From NCBI RefSeq assembly GCF_039727615.1, contig NZ_CP152474.1:1674001-1738000 (forward strand): a stretch of DNA of 64,000 nucleotides, read 5' to 3'. Both the position numbers and the translations under genes were made by a program. The notes beneath the pieces were generated by a model, which was given only the letters and a program-made list of their open reading frames with translations, was not told where the DNA came from and did not search any database. The stretch is from Leclercia sp. S52 (lineage in GTDB: Bacteria; Pseudomonadota; Gammaproteobacteria; Enterobacterales; Enterobacteriaceae). Positions 31,257-41,341 of this stretch are shown here, piece after piece (the first letter of the stretch is position 1; every line of letters starts with the position of its first letter).

Positions 31257-31703
31257 ATGAGTAGAAAGCGTTTTACAGAGGAACAAATTGCAGATTTTCT
31301 TCGCCAGGCTAAAGAAGGCGTACCTGATAAAGCGTTGTGCGAAAAATATGCTTTCAGTATCAGTACGCTTCGACGCTGGAAAGCGCTGCATGATAGCGCT
31401 ATCAGGAACAAATTAAAAAAAATGGAATCTACCGCAGCAGTCGTCTATTTGGGCATAATAGCTGTTAGCTTGCTGCTTGCGATCTTTTCTCATAAGGTCG
31501 GCGGTGTGTTATTCATATTTCTCATGCTGGGTTATTGCGTTTATTATATTGCTCAATTTCGTAGGACGTCCGGGTTATTTGTTGCAACGGATAATGTCTT
31601 TGTTTCTCGCACAGGGGTGGGTGCAAGTAATGCATTCTACTGGTTCAGCTGGATATTTGTTATTTTGTTTACGTTCTGCACGGCATATATGATTTTGCAT
31701 TAA
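31257..31703 (+). CDS. IS3-type transposase HTH joined to a small membrane domain
   Basis: A 148-residue frame starting MSRKRFTEEQIADFL, with aaggaag upstream. Residues 1-50 look like the helix-turn-helix of IS3-family OrfA proteins (EGVPDKALCEKYAFSISTLRRWK). From about residue 58 (MESTAAVVYLG) it becomes a hydrophobic protein with three predicted segments. The junction lies on an A8 run. Given the many +1 homopolymer errors in this window, the two parts could be separate frames in reality. No transposase catalytic part or terminal repeats are seen. It may be a domesticated remnant; function is unknown. Confidence 0.6.
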   Translation: MSRKRFTEEQIADFLRQAKEGVPDKALCEKYAFSISTLRRWKALHDSAIRNKLKKMESTAAVVYLGIIAVSLLLAIFSHKVGGVLFIFLMLGYCVYYIAQFRRTSGLFVATDNVFVSRTGVGASNAFYWFSWIFVILFTFCTAYMILH

Positions 31704-31831
31704 TTCTTATTCCCGCGGCTGTGAGCAGAACTTGACTCTTTTTTAACTGAGCAATTGTGAGTTCTTTGGTTCGCTTCATCATTATCTTGTCTGCTATCGC
31801 AGAGTATTGGCTTTTTAATTCCTGGGCGCAT

Positions 31832-31857
31832 GAAAAATACCCGTGATGCCACGGGTA
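31832..31857 (-). terminator. Terminator of the Old Yellow Enzyme gene
   Basis: Stem tacccgtg / cacgggta with loop atgc. The A5 on the left gives a U-run on the minus-strand transcript that leaves the gene at 31874. Confidence 0.65.
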
Positions 31858-31873
31858 CTTGTCAGAGACAGGA

Positions 31874-32977
31874 TCAGGACTTAAACAGATTCTTCAGCGT
31901 GTGCGGCTGACAGCGCAGATACTGATCGGGCGCATGCACCTGGGCTCCCAGCTCCGCCGCCGCATGCCACGGCCAGCGCGGGTTGTAGAGCGCGCCACGG
32001 GCAATACCAATGATATCCGCATCCCCGCTGGCGACGATGGATTCCGCATGTTCAGGGTCGGTAATTAAGCCCACCGCCACCACCGGAATATTCACGGCAG
32101 CTTTCACCGCTCTTGCCAGCGGCACCTGATAGCCAGGGTAGACCTCAATCTGCTGATCGGGATGCAGACCGCCGCTGGAGACGTGAATCGCATCCACGCC
32201 GCGAGCTTCCAGCATTTTCGAGAATTCCACGGCCTCATCAAGGTTAAATCCGCCCTCGACCCAGTCGGTCGCGGAGATACGCACGCTGATCGCTTTATCG
32301 GCAGGGAAGGCTTCCCGCACCGCGTCGACGATCTCCAGCGGGAAGCGGGCGCGGTTTTCCAGCGAGCCGCCGTAATTATCCGTGCGCTGGTTAGAGAGCG
32401 GGGATAAGAATTGATGTAGCAGGTAGCCATGCGCGGCGTGGATCTGGATCAGATCAATATTCAGTCGGGCGGCACGTTTTGCAGCCTCCGCGAACTGGTT
32501 GCGGATTTCGGCTAAGCCGTTGCTGTCGAGGGCGGTCGGGATCGTATAGCCTTCGCTGTAAGGCACCGCAGACGGGGCTAAGGTTTGCCAGCCACCCTCC
32601 TGATCGGGTGGGATTTGACCGTGCTTATCCCACGGCTTGTACGTTGAGGCTTTGCGGCCGGCGTGGGCCAGCTGGATGCCGACAGGGATATCTGACCACT
32701 TACGGATAGTCTTGAGCACCCCGGCCATCGCTTCCTCGGTTTTGTCATCATAGAGCCCGACGTCTGCGTAGGTAATGCGGCCTTCCGGGGAGACGGCTGC
32801 CGCCTCAATGGTGAGCAGGCCCGCACCGGACTGGGCGAGTTGCCCCAGATGGAGCGTGTGCCAGTCGGTCATGCAGCCCTCTTCGGCGGAATACTGGCAC
32901 ATGGGGGCGATCACGATACGGTTTTCGAGTTCAAGATTGCGGATACGTAACGGTGTAAACAGCTTGGGTTTAGACAT
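31874..32977 (-). CDS. NADH:flavin oxidoreductase, Old Yellow Enzyme family (YqjM-like)
   Basis: A 367-residue FMN-dependent ene-reductase that would reduce activated C=C bonds with NAD(P)H. It forms an eight-stranded barrel. PMCQYSAEEG holds the Cys typical of the YqjM class. QLAHAGRK and IHAAHGYLLHQFLSPLSNQR hold the flavin- and substrate-contacting His residues. The end has IGIARGALYNPRWPWHAA. The start MSKPKLFTPL at 32977 is preferred for spacing from ggag. It is separate from the LysR gene by 148 bases and likely has its own promoter. Confidence 0.92.
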   Translation of the reverse strand: MSKPKLFTPLRIRNLELENRIVIAPMCQYSAEEGCMTDWHTLHLGQLAQSGAGLLTIEAAAVSPEGRITYADVGLYDDKTEEAMAGVLKTIRKWSDIPVGIQLAHAGRKASTYKPWDKHGQIPPDQEGGWQTLAPSAVPYSEGYTIPTALDSNGLAEIRNQFAEAAKRAARLNIDLIQIHAAHGYLLHQFLSPLSNQRTDNYGGSLENRARFPLEIVDAVREAFPADKAISVRISATDWVEGGFNLDEAVEFSKMLEARGVDAIHVSSGGLHPDQQIEVYPGYQVPLARAVKAAVNIPVVAVGLITDPEHAESIVASGDADIIGIARGALYNPRWPWHAAAELGAQVHAPDQYLRCQPHTLKNLFKS

Positions 32978-33125
32978 ACATGTCACTCCAGATTGCAGCG
33001 TTAGAAATAAAATATGGCGATTTTTATCCTTGAATATTCATCAACATACCGCACAGCCAGCGATAACAGAACCTCACCTTTACGCAAAAGTACGTTGCGT
33101 CAGACGCAATGCTGCACCATTTGCG

Positions 33126-34040
33126 CTATTCACTTTCCGACTCTGATGAAAGATGCGCCATCAGAAAATCGACAAACACCTTCACTTTTTTGGTGTTCCT
33201 GCGGGTGGGATGGTAGATGGCATAAATTGCGGAATCATCCTCCCCGTCGTTTACTTCCGCGCGCCATTGCGGCAGTAACCGGATCAGCTTCCCTTCCTCA
33301 ATATCCTTGCCTATCAGCCAGTCAGGCAGCAGCGCGATGCCATACCCGCTCAACACCGCCTCGCGCAATATTTCCGAGTTGTTGCACTTCAGGGTGCCTT
33401 TCACATCGATAGCGACCTGGCTCTCCCCGCTGAAATACCACTTCGTTTTGCCGGACGAATAGGAAAAGATCAGGCAGTTATGGTTTTTAAGATCCCCGGG
33501 CGCATCAGGATAACCCTGCGCTTTCAGGTAATCCGGGCTGGCGCAGATGCACCGGCGCTGGGAAAGCAACTTACGGGCGATCAGGTTGGGGGAGTCGACT
33601 TTGCCCAGTCGGACAGTCAAGTCTAGCCGCTTTTCCACCAGATCGACGACTTCATCGGTAAAGGTCAGATCTAGGGAGATTAACGGATAGCGGCGAGAGA
33701 AGGGGGCCAGCAGCGGGGCGATATGCAGCCTGGAAAACGAGACCGGCAGGCTGATCCTTAACACCCCCCGGGGTTCCCCGGTCTGGTCCCGCACCTCCTG
33801 ATTGGCATACTCCAGGTCGTTGAGGATCCTCACCGCGTGCTCGAAATAGACATGTCCGGCCGCCGTCAGCGCCACGCTGCGGGTCGAGCGGGTCAGCAGC
33901 TGCGTGCCCAGCACCTTCTCCAGGCCGTCAATCTGTCGGGTGACCGAAGAGGTTGCCAGGGCCAGCTTTCTCCCCGCCGGTGCAAACCCGCCCTCTTCGA
34001 CGACCGTAATAAAGGCCTCAAGCGATGCCAGCATATCCAT
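33126..34040 (-). CDS. LysR-family transcriptional regulator
   Basis: A 304-residue regulator with an N-terminal winged helix (MDMLASLEAFITVVEEGG, then ALATSSVTRQIDGLEKVLG) and an effector-binding domain in residues 90-295. The start at 34040 follows ggagag. It is divergent from the DsbA-like and monooxygenase pair at 34149, with 108 bases between, so that pair is its likely target. The inducer is unknown. Confidence 0.9.
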   Translation of the reverse strand: MDMLASLEAFITVVEEGGFAPAGRKLALATSSVTRQIDGLEKVLGTQLLTRSTRSVALTAAGHVYFEHAVRILNDLEYANQEVRDQTGEPRGVLRISLPVSFSRLHIAPLLAPFSRRYPLISLDLTFTDEVVDLVEKRLDLTVRLGKVDSPNLIARKLLSQRRCICASPDYLKAQGYPDAPGDLKNHNCLIFSYSSGKTKWYFSGESQVAIDVKGTLKCNNSEILREAVLSGYGIALLPDWLIGKDIEEGKLIRLLPQWRAEVNDGEDDSAIYAIYHPTRRNTKKVKVFVDFLMAHLSSESESE

Positions 34041-34148
34041 TATTACTCTCCCCAAATCGTTGCGCCTTGCGCAACTCTGTTAGCTGTTTTAACCATATTA
34101 TCACCTGTAAGTAACAGTGTTAGCCTTCTCCATCCTGAGAGGTGAAAC

Positions 34149-34814
34149 ATGAAAGTCTCCATCAACGTAACATCAGATTTTATCTGTCCCTGGTGCCGGA
34201 TTGCGGATGCCCGGCTGGAAAAAGTGCTGCAATCGTTACCCGAAGACGTCGAGGTCGCGGTCGACTGGCTGCCCATTGAGCTTAACCCGGGTATGCCGCT
34301 GGAGGGCATGGACCGGGTCGCCTATCGCCGCGCTAAATTCGGGAGCTGGGAATATTCACATCAGCTGGATGAGCATACCGTTGAGAAAGGGGAAACGGAC
34401 GATGTCACCTTTAACTATCCTGCCATTCAACGCGTCCCCAATACCTTTGCGGCGCATCGACTGACGCAGTTTGCTCCTGCCGGAACGTCCCGAGCCCTGT
34501 TGGTAAAGCGACTGTTTCAGGCGTACTTCGAGGAGGGGAGAGATATTGGCGACCCTGATGTTCTGGCGGAGGTGGCCGGCGAGTGCGGGATGGACAAAGA
34601 GGCCGCGCGTCATTATCTGCTCAGTACCGCGGGAGAGGCGGAGGTGATCCGGCTGGAAGACCTGGCGCGGCAGGGCGATATCAACAGCGTTCCCACCTTT
34701 GATATTGCCGGTATCCGGCTGACGGGCGCCGTTCCGGTGGATCAGCTGCGCTATTACATTATGGATGCTTATCGCGACCTGCTTAAAGGTGGAGGAGTCC
34801 GCCATGATCGGTGA
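34149..34814 (+). CDS. DsbA-family oxidoreductase, FrnE-like
   Basis: A 221-residue thioredoxin-fold protein without a signal peptide, so cytosolic. The redox motif CPWC lies near residues 13-16 (DFICPWCRIA), followed by a large helical insert. The cis-Pro loop is SVPTFDI. FrnE-like proteins act as 2-hydroxychromene-2-carboxylate-isomerase relatives or disulfide enzymes in polyketide and stress pathways. The role here is not known. The stop overlaps the start of the monooxygenase gene by 11 bases, so they are translationally coupled. Confidence 0.88.
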   Translation: MKVSINVTSDFICPWCRIADARLEKVLQSLPEDVEVAVDWLPIELNPGMPLEGMDRVAYRRAKFGSWEYSHQLDEHTVEKGETDDVTFNYPAIQRVPNTFAAHRLTQFAPAGTSRALLVKRLFQAYFEEGRDIGDPDVLAEVAGECGMDKEAARHYLLSTAGEAEVIRLEDLARQGDINSVPTFDIAGIRLTGAVPVDQLRYYIMDAYRDLLKGGGVRHDR

Positions 34815-35954
34815 AATGCGCCCCAGAAAACGCGCCCTGATTATCGGCGGCTCGTTAGGGGGGATTATTTGCAGGAAACATGCTGCAGCAGGCGGGCTGG
34901 GACGTCGATATTTTCGAACGCTCGGCCCGGGATCTCGACAGCCGGGGCGGCGGCATTGTGCTGCAGCCCGAAGTGGTGGCGTTAATCCGCCGCAGCGGCA
35001 TCGAACGCGACTGGGACAATCTGGGTGTGCGCTCGGCCCACAGAGTGGTCTACCGCCCGGACGGATCGGTGGAACAACGGCAGCCTGCGCCCCAGGTGCA
35101 AACCTCGTGGTCGTTGATCTATTCCCTGATGCGCTCGACGATTAGCGATATTCATTACCATAAAAACCGTGTGCTTACGGATTTAGCCTTTCCTGATAAC
35201 CAGCACGTCACCGCCATTTTTGAAGATGGCGCAAGGGAGACAGGGGATCTGCTTATCGGGGCTGACGGCAACGGTTCGTTTGTCCGCACACTGCTGTGGA
35301 ACGACACGCCGGAATACGCCGGGTATATTGCATGGCGCGGGCTGGTGCCGGAAAACGACATGCCCGAGCAGGCCAGACAGCAGCTTCACGGCGACTTTGC
35401 TTTCGCCAGCAACGCGGGGTCGCACATTCTGGGCTATCTGGTGCCGGGCGCGGATAACGATTTACGGCCAGGTCACCGCTTTTACAACTGGGTCTGGTAC
35501 CGGGTTGTCGACGACGCGCAGCGGGAAGCGATCATGACGGGGACCGACGGTGTTGCGCGAAGCTATTCCGTGCCGGAAGGGCTGCTGGACGCACGCTGGA
35601 AGGCGCATCTTTATGCTGAAGCGAAAACTTTGCTCCCCCCCTGGTTTTCGCGACATCGTGCAGGCAACAAAGGAGCCCTTTGCCCAGGCGATACGCGATC
35701 TGGCCGTCGATAAGATGGTAAAGGGCAGGGTGATTCTACTGGGTGATGCCGCTTCTATTCCCCGGCCTCATACCGCAGCAAGCACCTCAAAAGCGGCCGC
35801 CAATGCTCTGGCGTTAGGGGATGCCCTGCGAGCCTGGCCTGATGACACGGACAGGGCCCTCTCCGAGTGGGAACAGGAGCAAATTATTCATGGTAAATAT
35901 TTACGTAAAATGGGGATGAGTATGGGTGACCGACTGCTGTTTGGCCGCGCATAA
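34804..35954 (+). pseudogene. FAD-dependent monooxygenase, two frameshifts at G6 and C7 runs
   Basis: A PHBH-type flavin monooxygenase. The N-terminal GXGXXG region is ALIIGGSLGG, and the start MIGEMRPRKR has ggaggag upstream. One extra G at 34858-34863 hides the reading LFAGNMLQQAGWDVD. One extra C at 35635-35641 hides LLPPGFRDIVQAT. With both removed the product has 382 residues and holds the second FAD motif (GRVILLGDAASIPRPHTA) and a DG-type motif (GDLLIGADGNGS). The substrate is unknown. It is coupled to the DsbA-like gene and probably regulated by the divergent LysR protein. Confidence 0.85.
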
Positions 35955-36165
35955 TCGGGATCCATGCTGCACGATCGCCATGCCACCGTGCCATGTTGGT
36001 TGACTCCACTGGCACTCTCTTCTGCCCCCGTCTATATGTTACTAAGCTTTTCTTAAGCCTGACGCCATAAACTGCATTTCAATTCTGACTAATAAAAAAT
36101 TTAATTTCAGGCCCCGTCCTCTCCTGGCGGGGGAACGTTGTGATGTATTTTTACCGGAATAACTT

Positions 36166-36888
36166 ATGACTCTGGATAAGGTGTTTGCACAGCAAAAAGA
36201 AGCCGAAGATTTTCGCTTTGATGAGCAGGTGGCAGGGGTATTTGACGATATGGTCGATCGCTCTGTGCCGTTTTATCAGGAAATACAGCGGATGGTGAGC
36301 GAACTGGCGGCGGATTTTGCCGTCCCGGGTAGCCACCTGTGCGATCTGGGGTGCGCCACCGGCACCACCCTGGCGCTGATGGACGGGGTCGTGGCGCCGG
36401 ATGTCAGCTTTATCGGCATTGATAACTCTCCCGAGATGCTGGAGAGATGCCGGGCGAAATTTGAACAACGTCCTTCGGGGCGCACCCCGCACTTTCTGTG
36501 CCACGACCTGAAAGAGATGCAGCTCCCGGAAAATACCTCGGTGGTCACGATGCTGCTGACGCTGATGTTCGTGCGTCCGGTTCACCGTCGGGCGGTACTG
36601 ACTTCTATCGCGCAGGCGCTGAATCCGGGCGGGGCGCTGATTCTGGTGGAGAAGGTGGTCTGCGACGCCCCCGATCTTAACCGGCGATTTATCAGGTACT
36701 ACTACGACATGAAGCGGCGGCACGGGTACAGCGAACTGGAGATCAGCCAGAAGCGCGAAGCCCTGGAAAATGTGCTGATCCCCTATACGGAGAGTGAGAA
36801 CCGACAGCTGCTGGCCGATGCCGGGTTCAGCCGGGTGGAGGTCTTCTTCCGCTGGTATAACTTCTGCGGCATGGTGGCGATCAAATGA
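36166..36888 (+). CDS. CmoA-like SAM-dependent methyltransferase paralogue
   Basis: A 240-residue class I methyltransferase resembling CmoA, the carboxy-SAM synthase of tRNA wobble uridine modification. Shared landmarks are FDEQVAGVFDDMVDRSVPFY, DLGCATGTTLAL, IGIDNSPEMLERCR and GYSELEISQKREALENVL. The canonical cmoA is normally beside cmoB, and here the partner is a membrane methyltransferase that overlaps by 4 bases. It is therefore likely a paralogue with another job, perhaps making or using a modified SAM. The 211 bases upstream hold no other gene. Confidence 0.85.
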   Translation: MTLDKVFAQQKEAEDFRFDEQVAGVFDDMVDRSVPFYQEIQRMVSELAADFAVPGSHLCDLGCATGTTLALMDGVVAPDVSFIGIDNSPEMLERCRAKFEQRPSGRTPHFLCHDLKEMQLPENTSVVTMLLTLMFVRPVHRRAVLTSIAQALNPGGALILVEKVVCDAPDLNRRFIRYYYDMKRRHGYSELEISQKREALENVLIPYTESENRQLLADAGFSRVEVFFRWYNFCGMVAIK

Positions 36889-37586
36889 TGGTCTCTGTCG
36901 GCAATTTCTTATTCCGCACCCGCAACGCCCTGTTTCCCCTGCTGTACCTGACCCTCTTTGCGGGCTTTCAGCGGGTCAGCGATGCCAGTGTGATGATGCT
37001 GATCCTGGGCAGCCTGATCGCCCTGGTCGGGCAGGGGATACGTATTCTCACCGTGGGGCTGGACTATATTGTCCGTGGCGGGCGTAACAAGCGCGTCTAT
37101 GCCAACGACCTGGTACAGAACGGGCTGTTCGCGCACTGCCGCAATCCGCTCTATCTCGGCAATCTGCTGATGATTGTCGGGTTTGGTGTGGCGTCGAATA
37201 ACCCCTGGTATCTGGCGATCACCCTTCCGCTGTTCTTCCTGGCCTATGCCTGCATTATCGCCGCCGAAGAGCACTACCTGCTGGGGCGTTTTGGCGACGC
37301 CTACCGCCACTACTGCGCCACCACGCCGCGCCTGATGCCCCGCCTGCGCGGGCTGAGCCAGACGCTACGCACCTTCTCATTTAACTGGCGTCGGGTGGTG
37401 GTGAAAGAGTACAGCACCATCAGCATCACGCTGCTGGTGCTGGTCCTGCTGAGCGGGCGGGTGCTGAACGACTCCTCAGACGACTGGGTGCTCTCCGCCG
37501 GGCTGGTGGGGCTGATTCTGCTGGCCTGCATTGGCATTCGGGCGTTAAAGAAGTCGGGGCGACTCAGCGCGAAACCGGCACGTTAA
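36885..37586 (+). CDS. Membrane methyltransferase, isoprenylcysteine/phospholipid methyltransferase (ICMT/PEMT) family
   Basis: A 233-residue protein with about five hydrophobic segments. It carries the ICMT/PEMT signature: HCRNPLYLGNLLMIVGFG, then EEHYLLGRFGDAYRHYC, which form the SAM pocket at the membrane face. Two further segments lie at residues 180-225. The start codons ATGATG overlap the stop of the CmoA-like gene, so the pair is one translational unit. The methyl acceptor is unknown and could be a lipid or small lipophilic molecule. A terminator follows. Confidence 0.82.
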   Translation: MMVSVGNFLFRTRNALFPLLYLTLFAGFQRVSDASVMMLILGSLIALVGQGIRILTVGLDYIVRGGRNKRVYANDLVQNGLFAHCRNPLYLGNLLMIVGFGVASNNPWYLAITLPLFFLAYACIIAAEEHYLLGRFGDAYRHYCATTPRLMPRLRGLSQTLRTFSFNWRRVVVKEYSTISITLLVLVLLSGRVLNDSSDDWVLSAGLVGLILLACIGIRALKKSGRLSAKPAR

Positions 37587-37599
37587 ACGTTATCCGTAA

Positions 37600-38829
<1,230 letters not shown>

Positions 38830-38836
38830 ATTCAGG

Positions 38837-38860
38837 GGCCTGCTCCGGCAGGCCTTTTTT
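38837..38860 (+). terminator. Terminator after ampC
   Basis: Stem ggcctgc / gcaggcc with loop tccg, then T6. It starts 8 bases after the ampC stop and touches the convergent end of ttrR. Confidence 0.8.
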
Positions 38861-39440
38861 ATGCCCCTGAACGGTTAATCTGCATCACCAGCTCCGCCAT
38901 ACTCTTCGCGTCCATTTTCTCCATTACCCGCGCCCGATGAACTTCCACCGTGCGGAGCGCGATATGCATTTTCAGCGCAATATCTTTATTCATCAGGCCG
39001 GCGGCGACGCAGTGTGCCACCTCTTTCTCTTTTGGCGTCAGCGTGGCGTAGCGCAGCCGGAGATCGTTGGTCTGCGTCAGGCGCGCCGAGTGGGCAAACC
39101 CTTTCTCAATGGCCGCCTTCAGCGCCCCGGCGGCGACAGGTTTCTGTAAAAAATCGACCGCGCCAGACTGGATCTCCTGGACGGCCATCGGCACGTCGCC
39201 GTGCCCGGTGAGGAAGATCACCGCCAGGGTGCTGTGAGCTTCGCGCATGGCCTGAAATAACGCATGCCCGTCCATCTCCGGCATCCGCATATCCAGCAAT
39301 GCGACGCCCGTTGTGTCTAGCGGGGCTTCGTGCAGAAACTGCTCACTCTTGTTCCAGCACCGGACGCTGTGGCCCAGGCTCTCGAGTAAATAACTGCAGG
39401 CGCTGGTAACTGCCTCGTCGTCGTCAACCAGGTGAATCAT
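38859..39440 (-). CDS. ttrR: Tetrathionate response regulator TtrR
   Basis: A 193-residue FixJ-type regulator. Residues 1-120 are the receiver domain, with the acidic pair DDD at residues 6-8, phospho-acceptor Asp50 (VALLDMRMPEMDG) and the Lys of KPVAAG. Residues 130-190 are a LuxR-type helix-turn-helix (LTPKEKEVAHCVAAGLMNKDIA). It activates ttrBCA when tetrathionate is sensed. Its start overlaps the ttrS stop by 4 bases (ATGA). Confidence 0.94.
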   Translation of the reverse strand: MIHLVDDDEAVTSACSYLLESLGHSVRCWNKSEQFLHEAPLDTTGVALLDMRMPEMDGHALFQAMREAHSTLAVIFLTGHGDVPMAVQEIQSGAVDFLQKPVAAGALKAAIEKGFAHSARLTQTNDLRLRYATLTPKEKEVAHCVAAGLMNKDIALKMHIALRTVEVHRARVMEKMDAKSMAELVMQINRSGA

Positions 39441-41177
39441 TGCGATTTTCCGTTGTTCTCATCAGTGGGGAAGGTGAGGGTCACGCGTACCCCCTCGCTG
39501 CCGTCCGGCGCGCGGTGGTTGTGCACGCTGATATCGCCATCGACGCCACGCAGCAGCCGCTGGCAGATGACCAGCCCCAGCCCCATGCCGGTTTTTTTGC
39601 CGGAATGGAAAGGGCGGAACAGGTCAGAGAGCTGCTCTGCGGGGATGCCGCCAGCATCGTCCTGCAGGACAATCTGGTACTGCTGATCATCAGGGTGGAG
39701 GTCTATCCACAGGTTGCTGGCCCCCGCCTGAACCGCGTTCAAAATAATATTCGCCAGCACCTGCTCCAGTACCACCGGGGGGCAGAAAGAGCAGGACGCT
39801 CTGGTGGCTGTTGAGATAAACGCTCAGGCCGGGCGCGGCCTTATCCAGCTGCAGAAGGGTCAGCACCTGCCTCAGGGTCCCGGCAACATCGCAAGGGGTG
39901 TAATTTTCCGTCGCAGGTTCAGTCTGCCGCGCCGGGTTGGCCCACTCCCGCAGGTGGCGGATAATCAACCCGCAGCGTTCGGCCTGTGATTCGATATTGA
40001 TCAGCGCCTTCTCGACTGCGCCACGTTTTTCAGCCCCTGACAGATGGTTCAGCCCGCCCTGGGCATACATGCGGATGGCCGCCAGCGGCTGGTTAAGCTC
40101 ATGGGCAAAGCCGGAGGCCATCTCCCCCAGCATGTTCATCTGCCGGGCCTGCTCCAGGGCCTGCTGCTGGGCGCGCAGCTGGCTGTTTGCCTGCTCCAGC
40201 GCTTTGCCGCGGCGATTCACCAGCACCATCACCCAGCCATAGTTGGCGATGAACAGCGCCACCAGCAGTAAACACAGCCCGATAGCCAGCCGGTGCTGGC
40301 GCACCCAGTCGATTATCGTCTGTCCAATCCGCTGCTGTTCCGGGTGGCGATTAAGTTCGCGCAGCAGGGCTTCGGTGTCGCTGGTGGAGGTAGGGGCACC
40401 CCAGCGGGGAGAACTCAGCAGGGCCCGGGTCACCGCATCCGCCACCCGATCGTCCACGCCGGGCAGCGCGGCAAATGACCAGTCAGGATAGAGCGGGGTG
40501 CTGGTCAGGCAGTGCCAGGCGACGTTTTTTTGCAGCAGCACGCGAAACTGGCTTTTGTCGATCAGCCCCTCGCTGTCCATGCTCTCAAGTAAACAGACCG
40601 GCACGATGGCGGCCTGGATAGCGTCCTCACGCAGCAGATAGAGCAGGGCATCGGCCGGAAAGCCGACAAAGCGCACCTTGCTTTCATCCACCTGCAGCCC
40701 GGCATCCCGCAGCGCCCGGTAGCCGAGCAGATAGCCGCCGAAGGCCTGCGCATCCACCGCACCCAGCGTTTTTCCGGTCAGATCCTGTGGACGGGTAATG
40801 CCGCTGGCATCTCTGACCACAATGGCGCTGCCGGTGGTCATGCTCTCCACGGTGTCGCCCTGCCCGGAGCGCAACGACGACAGCCAGCGCAGATGATAGT
40901 GGCTGTTGAGTTGCACAAACTGCCCCGGGTTGGTCAGCACAAACTGGATGTTGCCCTGGTTCACCGCCTCGCGCATGCCGTCGAGATCCAGCGGCAGCAG
41001 GCGGAAGTGGGCGCCGGGCACGGCGTGATTGAGCGAGTCGACCAGCGGTTGCCAATGGGTGCGGGTGGCGGTTTCACCGCGTAAGGCCAGGATGCCGATG
41101 GTCCAGTCGGCTGCCCGCAGCGGGGAGGTGAGGCCGGTAAGGATCAGGAACAAAAGGATTTTTACGCTGCGCTCCAT
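39437..41177 (-). pseudogene. ttrS: Tetrathionate sensor kinase TtrS, frameshifted at a G6 run
   Basis: A membrane histidine kinase. After a signal-anchor (MERSVKILLFLILTG), residues 25-280 form a periplasmic phosphonate-binding-like domain that senses tetrathionate. A membrane segment lies at about 295-315. The H-box is GEMASGFAHELNQPLAA. The frame breaks at 39777-39782. With one base removed the reading is LPPVVLEQVLANIILNAVQ, and the ATPase domain (DDAGGIP, GMGLGLVICQRLL) follows, for 579 residues in all. It is divergent from ttrB. Confidence 0.9.
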
Positions 41178-41341
41178 GCAATACCTGCCCCTTTCTTTTG
41201 CGTTAGATCAAGCCCGTCGGGTTTATGTGGTTAACCACAATAGTGAGCGACCCGGCCAGATTTTTAGACTGTAAATAACCACATTTGGTCAGGTAATACC
41301 ATCCCTGATCGTTTTCTTACGGGCACTGAGTGGAGGGCAAC
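41178..41341. promoter_or_regulatory. Divergent ttrS/ttrB control region
   Basis: This 164-base gap holds an FNR-like site (ttgcgttagatcaa, 41198-41211) with one perfect half. A perfect 14-base palindrome tgtggttaaccaca lies at 41226-41239, and its half aaccaca recurs at 41277-41283. In Salmonella the locus needs FNR for anaerobic expression and TtrR for induction. The palindrome and its repeated half are candidate TtrR contacts (inference). Confidence 0.55.

Noticed and set aside
31257..31410. An intact IS3-family insertion sequence
   Set aside because: Only the OrfA-like HTH is seen. There is no OrfB with a DDE core, and no terminal inverted repeats or target duplication.
36166..36888. The genuine cmoA gene of tRNA wobble modification
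   Set aside because: True cmoA is normally paired with cmoB. Here the partner is a membrane methyltransferase and the sequence differs from E. coli CmoA more than neighbouring core genes differ from theirs.
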